Source: Demequinaceae bacterium UBA4004
GTDB taxonomy: Bacteria > Actinomycetota > Actinomycetes > Actinomycetales > Demequinaceae
Assembly (NCBI GenBank): GCA_002384765.1
Contig: DGBM01000192.1
Coordinates: forward strand, 17,239 to 22,645
Length of the DNA stretch: 5,407 bases
Reading direction: 5' to 3'
The notes beneath the pieces are model-generated. The model did not search any database. It had not been told where the DNA came from and saw nothing but the letters and a program-made list of their open reading frames with translations. Positions 1-3,986 of the stretch are shown in pieces; the stretch's first letter is position 1, and each line of letters begins with the position of its first letter. The translations under genes were made by a program, and so were the position numbers.

Positions 1-317
1 TGGTCGGCGTCGCCCAGCGAGTGGATACGCACGCCGAAGGCTGCGGCGTTGTCTCGCAGTGTGTTGATCTGGATGCGGCTCGTCTCGTCCGCGATCGGCA
101 GGTCGATGTTGAGCGTGGGCGTGTTGTGGTCCTCGGTCGCGATCGTGAGGTCGGGGCGGCGCACCTGGCGACCGGCCAATCGCAGGCCCTCGAACGCCTG
201 GGGACTGGTGACCTCGTGACACATGTGCAGGTCGATGTAGATGAGGTCGGGCGCGCCATCCTCGCCCTTGGTGACGAGATGGTCCCGCCACAGCTTCTCG
301 GCAAGCGTGATTCCCAT
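1..317 (-). CDS. leuC: 3-isopropylmalate dehydratase large subunit, N-terminal part (runs off the window)
   Basis: LeuC is the [4Fe-4S] aconitase-family large subunit that, with LeuD, isomerises 2-isopropylmalate to 3-isopropylmalate in cytoplasmic leucine biosynthesis. The first 105 residues are present. They start [10 protein letters not shown] and contain the family signatures HEVTSPQAF (about residues 34-42) and [15 protein letters not shown] (about 53-67). The iron-sulfur cysteines lie further on, outside the window. The ATG at 317-315 is chosen because GAAGGAGG (330-323) sits at ideal distance and the protein aligns from the expected N-terminus. The usual hydrophobic pair in IDLHLVHEV reads Met-Cys here (IDLHMCHEV). 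The gene is divergent from the IclR regulator at 410, which is the conserved actinobacterial leuCD-ndgR/ltbR arrangement; leuD probably follows beyond position 1. Identity is firm from motifs and context. Confidence 0.96.
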   Translation of the reverse strand, partial: MGITLAEKLWRDHLVTKGEDGAPDLIYIDLHMCHEVTSPQAFEGLRLAGRQVRRPDLTIATEDHNTPTLNIDLPIADETSRIQINTLRDNAAAFGVRIHSLGDAD

Positions 318-358
318 GCGCTCCTCCTTCGGACCGGGCATTCGTTGCCCTCCGGTCT
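318..358 (-). promoter_or_regulatory. leuC 5' leader hairpin abutting its ribosome binding site
   Basis: In the leuC mRNA sense, GGGCA (350-346) and TGCCC (340-336) form a 5-bp stem with a 5-nt loop. An outer GACC/GGTC pairing (357-354 with 335-332) extends it across a 3-nt bulge. The stem ends one or two bases before the strong Shine-Dalgarno GAAGGAGG (330-323), so the SD itself stays single-stranded. There is no U-tract, so it is not an obvious terminator. It could be an mRNA-stabilising or translation-tuning element. The structure is visible in the sequence; the role is inference. Confidence 0.35.
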
Positions 359-373
359 CTCACTTCTCACTGC

Positions 374-403
374 TCGACATCTCACTATCTGAGACGCTAG
401 TAT
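374..403 (+). promoter_or_regulatory. Candidate promoter of the IclR regulator, leaderless arrangement
   Basis: TCGACA (374-379, 5 of 6 to TTGACA) and TAGTAT (398-403) are spaced by 18 bp. Only 6 nt separate the -10 hexamer from the ATG at 410, so the transcript would begin at or next to the start codon. No purine-rich Shine-Dalgarno lies before this ATG. The inverted repeat at 380-394 fills most of the spacer, an ideal place for autorepression. Confidence 0.6.
380..394. promoter_or_regulatory. Inverted repeat, candidate operator for the NdgR/LtbR-type regulator
   Basis: TCTCACTATCTGAGA is a perfect 5-bp inverted repeat (TCTCA-N5-TGAGA). Two further direct copies of the TCTCA half-site lie at 358-362 and 365-369, giving three direct half-sites and one inverted one in 37 bp. 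The palindrome lies between the -35 and -10 of the regulator promoter and just downstream of the candidate leuC start site, so one bound protein could affect both genes. IclR regulators next to leuCD are known to control leu genes in actinobacteria. The assignment of this particular palindrome is inference. Confidence 0.5.
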
Positions 404-409
404 CGCTCT

Positions 410-1132
410 ATGGACAATCATAGCGGCGTTGGCGTCGTTGACAAGGCGGCAGCCATCCTTGGCGCCCTCGAACACGGCCCCGCGACGCTCGCCAAGTTGG
501 TCGAGACCACGCACCTCGCTCGGCCCACCGTGCACCGTATCGCCCTTGCATTGGAACACCACCACCTCGTGGGCCGCAACACCTCGGGGGCGTTCATTCT
601 CGGTGCGCGCTTCAGCCAACTCGCCGCCACCGTGGGCGAGGACCGCCTCGTCTCGGCCGCACAGCCCGTGCTCACGGTGCTTCGCGACCGCACCGGCGAA
701 TCGTCACAGCTGTACCGTCTGTACGGAAGTCAGCGCATCTGCATCGCCGCCGCCGACCGCCCCGTCGGGCTGCGCGACTCCATTCCCGTCGGGACGGCCA
801 TGACCATGCACGCTGGCTCGGCCGCTCAGGTGCTGTTGGCGTGGGCAGATCCTCAGCACATGCACGCGGGCCTCGAAGGATCGCGCTTCACGGCGACGGA
901 CCTGGCGTTGGTGCGCGAACAGGGTTACGCGGAAAGCGCCGGCGAGCGTGAGCCCGGCGTGAGTTCCGTGTCGGCGCCCGTCTGGGGCACGGCAGGCACC
1001 GTCATCGCCGCAGTCTCGATCTCCGGGCCGATTGAGCGGCTCACGCTGCACCCCGCGGCGGCCCACGCCCGGTCAGTGGTCGACGCCGCGCAACAGCTCA
1101 CCGAGGTGTTGCGGCGCACTCAGGTCGCCTGA
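410..1132 (+). CDS. ndgR: IclR-family transcriptional regulator, NdgR/LtbR type
   Basis: This is a 240-residue IclR regulator, the normal length for the NdgR (Streptomyces) / LtbR (Corynebacterium) group, which control leucine and other amino-acid biosynthesis genes. Residues 1-65 form the winged helix-turn-helix (MDNHSGVGVVDKAA..., recognition region LARPTVHRIALALEHHHLVGR). Residues about 80-236 form the IclR effector-binding domain, with typical segments GLRDSIPVGTAMTMHAGSAAQ (split at about 120-140), GEREPGVSSVSAPV (178-191) and AAVSISGPIERLT (200-212). The start is the only sensible one: the MDN(H/S)SGVGV opening is characteristic of the group. No Shine-Dalgarno precedes it, and a -10-like hexamer ends 6 nt upstream, so translation is probably leaderless. 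It is divergent from leuC and probably autoregulated through the palindrome at 380-394. The effector is not evident from sequence. Confidence 0.95.
   Translation: MDNHSGVGVVDKAAAILGALEHGPATLAKLVETTHLARPTVHRIALALEHHHLVGRNTSGAFILGARFSQLAATVGEDRLVSAAQPVLTVLRDRTGESSQLYRLYGSQRICIAAADRPVGLRDSIPVGTAMTMHAGSAAQVLLAWADPQHMHAGLEGSRFTATDLALVREQGYAESAGEREPGVSSVSAPVWGTAGTVIAAVSISGPIERLTLHPAAAHARSVVDAAQQLTEVLRRTQVA
417..444 (-). promoter_or_regulatory. Candidate leuC promoter (inside the start of the regulator gene)
   Basis: Reading the minus strand, TTGTCA (444-439) and TATGAT (422-417) are near-consensus -35 and -10 hexamers separated by 16 bp. Transcription would start around 410, giving a leuC leader of roughly 90 nt. 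That leader would contain the TCTCA/TGAGA inverted repeat and the leader hairpin. The promoter overlaps the first codons of the divergent regulator gene. The hexamers are visible; promoter use is inferred. Confidence 0.5.
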
Positions 1133-1145
1133 AGTCCTTGGTCCC

Positions 1146-1174
1146 TTGCGCGGGCGGACGCCACGGGATGGAAT
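1146..1174 (+). promoter_or_regulatory. Candidate promoter of the flavodoxin-domain gene, leaderless spacing
   Basis: TTGCGC (1146-1151) and TGGAAT (1169-1174) are 17 bp apart, and 6 nt separate the second hexamer from the ATG at 1181. The -10 is imperfect because it lacks the conserved A at position 2. The alternative is read-through from the regulator gene, whose stop is 48 bp upstream. The G-run at 1175-1179 is too close to the ATG to be a normal ribosome binding site. Confidence 0.35.
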
Positions 1175-1180
1175 GGGGGT

Positions 1181-1699
1181 ATGAGCGCACTCGTCGTCTA
1201 TGAATCACTGTGGGGCAACACCGCCGCAATTGCACACGCCATTGGCGAAGGCATCGGCGAAGGCACGCTGGTGCACCACACGGGAGAAATCGAGGCGGCC
1301 GAGGCCGCTGCCGCCCTCCTGCTCGTGGTGGGGGCCCCGGTTCACGCGTTCAGCCTGCCGAGCGCAACGACCAAGAAGTCCGTGGCGGAACGGCCCTTGG
1401 CTCCCGGCGACATCGTTCCCGACCTCTCCCAGCCGCCGTTGAGGGCATGGCTCGAGGGCCTCCCCGCGGCGTCTGGCTTCGCGGCCGCCTTCGACACGCG
1501 CGTGCGCGGCCCGCTTGGCCATGGTGGCGCCAGCAAGATCGAGAAGATCCTGGTGGAGCGCGGCTACAGCATCGCCGACCGTTCCCAGGGGTTCTACATC
1601 ATCAACGAGAAGAACGTGAAGGCTGAGGGCAGCATGCTCCGACCGGGCGAACTCGATCGCGCGCGCGAGTGGGGTCGACTCCTCGCCTCGCGCGTGTAG
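1181..1699 (+). CDS. Flavodoxin-domain protein
   Basis: This 172-residue protein has the fold signature of short-chain flavodoxins, which bind FMN and shuttle electrons in the cytoplasm. It opens with a beta strand, ALVVYES. The phosphate-binding loop S9-L-W-G-N-T14 follows, then a helix. A second strand, ALLLVVGAPVHAFSLPS (about 45-61), resembles the VGxPTHAF segment of this actinobacterial family. The C-terminal part, EGSMLRPGELDRAREWGRLLA (split at about 149-169), is also typical. The first phosphate-loop residue is Ser where classical flavodoxins have Thr/Ser. The ATG at 1181 is preferred because upstream ATGs at 1168 and 1173 are out of frame. It lies 48 bp after the IclR gene and 73 bp before the DCC gene. 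Electron partners cannot be named; calling it a redox carrier is a family-level inference. Confidence 0.85.
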   Translation: MSALVVYESLWGNTAAIAHAIGEGIGEGTLVHHTGEIEAAEAAAALLLVVGAPVHAFSLPSATTKKSVAERPLAPGDIVPDLSQPPLRAWLEGLPAASGFAAAFDTRVRGPLGHGGASKIEKILVERGYSIADRSQGFYIINEKNVKAEGSMLRPGELDRAREWGRLLASRV

Positions 1700-1735
1700 G
1701 CCCACCCGAAGATCGGCGCCGAGCGCCTGGTGGCC
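1699..1735 (+). terminator. Possible two-tier hairpin after the flavodoxin gene
   Basis: An inner 5-bp stem GGCGC/GCGCC with a 3-nt loop (1715-1727) is enclosed by an outer pairing of GGCCCACC (1699-1706, one bulged C) with GGTGGCC (1729-1735). It starts at the stop codon. No T-tract follows, so it would be a non-canonical terminator at best. The GC-rich context makes chance hairpins common. Confidence 0.25.
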
Positions 1736-1737
1736 GT

Positions 1738-1766
1738 CTGGCGTCGCCGCGCGGCCGTCGTACTGT
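1738..1766 (+). promoter_or_regulatory. Candidate promoter of the DCC-family gene, leaderless spacing
   Basis: TACTGT (1761-1766) resembles a -10 hexamer (TAnnnT) and ends 6 nt before the ATG at 1773. CTGGCG (1738-1743) is a weak -35 (3 of 6) at 17 bp. No Shine-Dalgarno is visible before the ATG, which fits a leaderless transcript. Confidence 0.4.
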
Positions 1767-1772
1767 GTCGCC

Positions 1773-2204
1773 ATGGCAAACGCGCGCTCCATCGTCGTCT
1801 TCGACGGCGAATGCGGCCTGTGCAACGGCTTTGTGGCCTGGCTCATCAGGCACGATGCAGAGGGCCGATTCCTGATCGCGGGTTCGGCCGGACAGGTGGG
1901 CAAGGCCGTCGTGGACCGCGCTGGACTTGCGCCCCACATCACCGAATCCACGCTGCTGGTGTGGGACGGCACAGGGCATGTGCAGTCGGATGCGGTGGTA
2001 GCGGTGGCCGCCGGTCTGCCGTGGCCGTGGCGAGCAGCCACGGCCCTGCGAGTGGTGCCGGTGGCTTGGCGCGACGCGGTCTATCGCTTCATCGCCGCTC
2101 GCCGGCCCAGGATTGAAGCCGAAGACCCCGCATGCGGCGTGCCACCGCCCGACTTGGTCGGGCGGTGGCAGTCGCAACTCGCCACATGGGAGGACGTCAA
2201 CTAG
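1773..2204 (+). CDS. DCC-family (DUF393) thiol-disulfide oxidoreductase-like protein
   Basis: This 143-residue protein of normal family length carries the N-terminal signature FDGECGLCNGF (residues 10-20), with the D-x3-C14-x2-C17 pattern that names the DCC family and resembles a thioredoxin-type redox centre. The middle has the usual aromatic/hydrophobic stretch (WPWRAATALRVVP, 84-96) and the YRFIAARR segment (104-111). A third cysteine, C121, lies near the C-terminus in ACGVPPPD, where relatives also often have Cys-x-x-P. The biochemical function of the family is poorly established; the redox role is inferred from the CxxC. The gene probably has its own leaderless promoter. Its stop codon overlaps that of the convergent membrane-protein gene in a shared CTAG, and its last codons carry a 14-bp perfect hairpin (2140-2170). 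Confidence 0.88.
   Translation: MANARSIVVFDGECGLCNGFVAWLIRHDAEGRFLIAGSAGQVGKAVVDRAGLAPHITESTLLVWDGTGHVQSDAVVAVAAGLPWPWRAATALRVVPVAWRDAVYRFIAARRPRIEAEDPACGVPPPDLVGRWQSQLATWEDVN
2140..2170. terminator. Perfect 14-bp hairpin inside the 3' end of the DCC gene, likely (bidirectional) terminator
   Basis: Positions 2140-2153 (TGCCACCGCCCGAC) are exactly complementary to 2157-2170, leaving a 3-nt TTG loop (2154-2156). The stem has 11 G/C pairs. It ends 34 nt before the DCC stop and begins 31 nt beyond the stop of the minus-strand membrane-protein gene. The two genes overlap at their stops and leave no intergenic room, so this is the natural place for termination of the minus-strand sigma operon and perhaps of the plus-strand gene too. 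No U-tract follows on either strand, so it would be a U-less actinobacterial-type or Rho-assisted terminator. The hairpin is seen directly; the function is inferred. Confidence 0.55.
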
Positions 2205-3064
2205 GGCTTGCCAACCTCCACGCCGGGAGCCTCATCCGCCGCGGGGGCCCGGTTCTCGCCAGCAACATCAGGCTGACCCTGGGCGTCATCATTGGCATTG
2301 TCGGCGGCGTCATCGCCAGCGTTGCCAGCAGCGTGGTCGTTGGCGTTGCCGGCCGCGTCGTCGTTGGGGGCGTCATTGCCCGAAAGCTGTCGGGCGCGTT
2401 CGCTTACGGCCGCGCCAAATTCGGCGGCCTTGGAGTCCTCGCCAGCCATCCACTCAAGCATCGCCGACACCCGCGAACGGACATCGTCACCCGAGGACTG
2501 CGAAGCCACCGCGAGGGCGGCGTTCCGCAAACCTGTTGCGGCCTCGTTGTTGCCGTCGCTCTCGATCGCGTCGCTGACGAGCTGAAGTGCCGCATCTACG
2601 TCACCGTTGTCGAGCAATTTCTTAGCTTCTTCGAGTCGCTCGCCCGTGCCGCCGTTGAGAATCCCCACGGTTTCGAGTGCTCGGTCGATGCCATACAACG
2701 CATCCCCCGGAGCGGCCTCGTCTGCGGCTGCGGCTCCCGCGACCCCGAAGCCCGATACGACGGCAAGGGCGACCGCTGCGGATACCCGGCGGCGCCACGG
2801 GGACGCGTGACGCGCCTCGGGGGCCGAGGTGGGCGGGTGCACTGCGGCGGCGAACTGCGCGGCGTGGGTGGAAACGGCTTCAGGGGTGGGTTGCATAACC
2901 AGCGCCTCTTTCATGTGTGTCAGCGCACGCTGAACTGCGACGAGTTCCGGGTTCGCCGGGACTCGACCGCCGACTGCGGCATCCGCGTCGCGCTGCGCAA
3001 AGGGTGTGTGGTGATTCATCTCACCCCTGTCATCGCTGAGCGGACCGTTTTCGTTACGCGTCAT
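2201..3064 (-). CDS. Single-pass membrane protein, probable anti-sigma or sigma-regulating partner (DUF5667-like)
   Basis: This 287-residue protein has a roughly 90-residue N-terminal cytoplasmic part, then a positively charged WRRR (90-93) followed by one transmembrane segment (about 94-114). Outside is a domain starting APGDALYGIDRALE (118-131), which resembles the LPGDALYxVKRAxE opening of DUF5667 proteins, and then a low-complexity Asn/Asp/Ala-rich tail (about 228-285). It has no cysteine, so it is not a zinc-type (HxxxCxxC) anti-sigma factor. I chose the ATG at 3064 over the TTG at 3073 because it is the first ATG, overlaps the sigma gene by 11 bp (ATGACGCGTAA joins both) and has AAAGG about 9 nt upstream. 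Coupling to an ECF sigma gene plus the cytoplasm-membrane-exterior topology suggests an anti-sigma role. The cytoplasmic part has no recognisable anti-sigma motif, so that remains inference. Confidence 0.82.
   Translation of the reverse strand: MTRNENGPLSDDRGEMNHHTPFAQRDADAAVGGRVPANPELVAVQRALTHMKEALVMQPTPEAVSTHAAQFAAAVHPPTSAPEARHASPWRRRVSAAVALAVVSGFGVAGAAAADEAAPGDALYGIDRALETVGILNGGTGERLEEAKKLLDNGDVDAALQLVSDAIESDGNNEAATGLRNAALAVASQSSGDDVRSRVSAMLEWMAGEDSKAAEFGAAVSERARQLSGNDAPNDDAAGNANDHAAGNAGDDAADNANDDAQGQPDVAGENRAPAADEAPGVEVGKP
2285..2356 (-). repeat. Three 24-bp imperfect tandem repeats encoding an acidic Ala/Asn/Asp tail
   Basis: Residues 237-260 of the membrane protein are three 8-residue units: AAGNANDH, AAGNAGDD and AADNANDD. 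A degenerate NDAPNDD unit precedes them. The DNA repeats with a 24-bp period but is not identical between units, so it is a diverged minisatellite-like tract. It sits in the predicted extracytoplasmic tail and may vary in copy number between strains. Confidence 0.7.
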
Positions 3065-3605
3065 CACCAACAACCTTTCGAAGATCTCGCAAAGCCCGGT
3101 TCTGTAGAGCCCTGACCGCCCCCTCGGACGTGCCGAGAACCTGCGCGGTCTGTGCGACCGAGAGATCGCCGACGACCCGGAGAAGTATCACGTCACGTTG
3201 GGGTGCGGTCAGGTGTCCGATGAGGGCTTCCACTTCTTCGGTCGACATCGAGGCCATCGCCTCGTCTTCCACATTGCCTTGCCACCGTTGCTCGGCTCGC
3301 GCCTGGGAATCTTCCCCGTCCGCCACCGGAACGCGCCGCCCACGGACTCGCCACGCATCGTGCAACCTGCGATGAGCAATGGTGAAGACCCAGGAGCGGA
3401 ACGCGTCCTCATCCCCGCTGAAGCCATGGATGTCCTTGGCCACGCTCAGAAAGGTCTCGGACACGAGGTCCTCGACATCCGGTGCCCCGTGACCGCGAAG
3501 GTAGCCCCCGACGACGCCGGCGAGGTCGCGGTAGATCGCCTCCCATGCCCACGGTGCGCCAGTGCGCGCGGCAACGAGCGCCGAAGCGAACTGTTCCTTG
3601 AGCAT
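3054..3605 (-). CDS. ECF-type RNA polymerase sigma factor (sigma-70 family)
   Basis: This 183-residue protein has the two-domain layout of ECF sigma factors, which direct RNA polymerase to a small stress or envelope regulon. Region 2 spans about residues 15-88; DVEDLVSETFLSVAKDIHGF (43-62) is the polymerase-binding part and AFRSWVFTIAHRRLHDAWR (68-86) the -10-recognising part. A linker follows. Region 4 spans about 124-178 (LTAPQRDVILLRVVGDLSVAQ, then a helix-turn-helix TAQVLGTSEGAVRALQNRALRDLR) for -35 binding. The ATG at 3605 has GGAG 8 nt upstream. The stop lies 11 bp inside the next gene, implying translational coupling to the membrane protein. An intrinsic terminator separates it from the tRNA upstream, so it needs its own promoter between 3606 and 3696; I saw no convincing hexamer pair there. 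The regulon and inducing signal are unknown. Confidence 0.93.
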   Translation of the reverse strand: MLKEQFASALVAARTGAPWAWEAIYRDLAGVVGGYLRGHGAPDVEDLVSETFLSVAKDIHGFSGDEDAFRSWVFTIAHRRLHDAWRVRGRRVPVADGEDSQARAEQRWQGNVEDEAMASMSTEEVEALIGHLTAPQRDVILLRVVGDLSVAQTAQVLGTSEGAVRALQNRALRDLRKVVGDDA

Positions 3606-3696
3606 GACGTCAACTCCGTAGTGGGGCTCATTGCTGCCTCACGACCACTATCGACCCTCCAAGGCCGCGCCGGGTACATCCCACAGCCCCGGGAAA

Positions 3697-3723
3697 CACG
3701 AAAACCCCCGCCAATGGCGGAGG
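3697..3723 (-). terminator. Intrinsic terminator of the tRNA-Glu gene
   Basis: On the minus strand CCTCCGCC (3723-3716) pairs with GGCGGGGG (3712-3705): 8 bp with one T-G wobble and a 3-nt ATT loop. TTTT (3704-3701) follows, then CGTGTTT. The stem begins 7 nt after the mature tRNA end. It also insulates the sigma gene from tRNA transcription. Confidence 0.85.
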
Positions 3724-3730
3724 AAGATCG

Positions 3731-3803
3731 TAGCCCCGACGGGATTCGAACCCGCGCTACCGCCTTGAGAGGGCGGCGTGCTAGGCCGCTACACAACGGG
3801 GCC
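3731..3803 (-). tRNA. tRNA-Glu(CTC)
   Basis: The reverse complement folds into a full cloverleaf of 73 nt. The acceptor stem GGCCCCG (3803-3797) pairs with CGGGGCT (3738-3732), with a G1-T72 wobble. There is a D-arm with AGCGGCCTAGCA. The anticodon stem CCGCC/GGCGG surrounds the loop CTCTCAA, with anticodon CTC reading the GAG codon. The T-arm is GCGGG-TTCGAAT-CCCGT. The discriminator A73 is followed by CG, so the 3' CCA is not encoded and must be added. The CTC anticodon fits a GAG-rich high-GC genome. Confidence 0.97.
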
Positions 3804-3839
3804 CTAGCTGCGCACCACCGTCAGCGGGCGCGAGAAACA

Positions 3840-3870
3840 AGAGTACCGGATGGGCATCGACAAAAGCCAA
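3840..3870 (-). promoter_or_regulatory. Weak candidate promoter for tRNA-Glu
   Basis: On the minus strand TTGGCT (3870-3865) and TACTCT (3845-3840) are 19 bp apart, and the -10 ends 36 nt before the tRNA 5' end. The spacing is longer than ideal and no other pair is better, so this is a tentative call. Confidence 0.3.
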
Positions 3871-3903
3871 TCTCGGCGCCCCCGTGATGATGAACCCCAG
3901 CAC

Positions 3904-3933
3904 TTGCGGGAAAGGAGTTGGCTTATGTAAACT
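3904..3933 (+). promoter_or_regulatory. Candidate clpB promoter
   Basis: TTGCGG (3904-3909) and TAAACT (3928-3933) are separated by 18 bp, placing the transcription start near 3940. The HAIR-like operator overlaps from the end of the -10 through the start site. TATGTA (3924-3929) is an alternative -10 but its spacing to the same -35 would be only 14 bp. Confidence 0.45.
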
Positions 3934-3952
3934 TGAGTCAACATCGCTCAGG
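3932..3952. promoter_or_regulatory. HAIR-like element, probable HspR repressor binding site
   Basis: CTTGAGT (3932-3938), a 7-bp spacer and GCTCAGG (3946-3952) match the HspR-associated inverted repeat CTTGAGT-N7-ACTCAAG at 7 of 7 and 5 of 7 positions with exact spacing. HspR represses dnaK and clpB operons in actinobacteria. Its position over the candidate start site of clpB fits heat-shock derepression. Confidence 0.8.
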
Positions 3953-3986
3953 TTTGGCGGTGCCGAGAACAGCAAGGAGTTTCACC

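Noticed and set aside
360..380. Six-codon upstream frame (MSSSEK) in the leuC leader, considered as a leader peptide for attenuation
   Set aside because: It has no leucine codons, no convincing SD and no alternative terminator structure, so leucine attenuation is not supported.
1246..1266. Short direct repeat GGCGAAGGC twice in the flavodoxin gene
   Set aside because: It simply encodes the GEGIGEG helix-loop segment; two 9-bp copies are expected by chance in such codon usage.
1205..2041. Minus-strand open frame (278 codons) opposite the flavodoxin and DCC genes
   Set aside because: Both plus-strand genes have recognisable family motifs; the minus frame has none and spans two genes.
3054..3073. 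TTG at 3073 as the start of the membrane-protein gene
   Set aside because: The ATG at 3064 is better placed behind AAAGG and gives the usual short stop/start overlap with the sigma gene.
2132..3115. Long plus-strand open frame (327 codons) antisense to the membrane-protein gene
   Set aside because: It overlaps a well-supported sigma-coupled gene with a clear membrane segment and low-complexity tail. Its own translation shows no domain, and long antisense frames are common in high-GC DNA.
3606..3696. Search for an autoregulated ECF promoter before the sigma gene
   Set aside because: No hexamer pair with credible spacing was found; GATAGT (3652-3647) alone lacks a partner -35.
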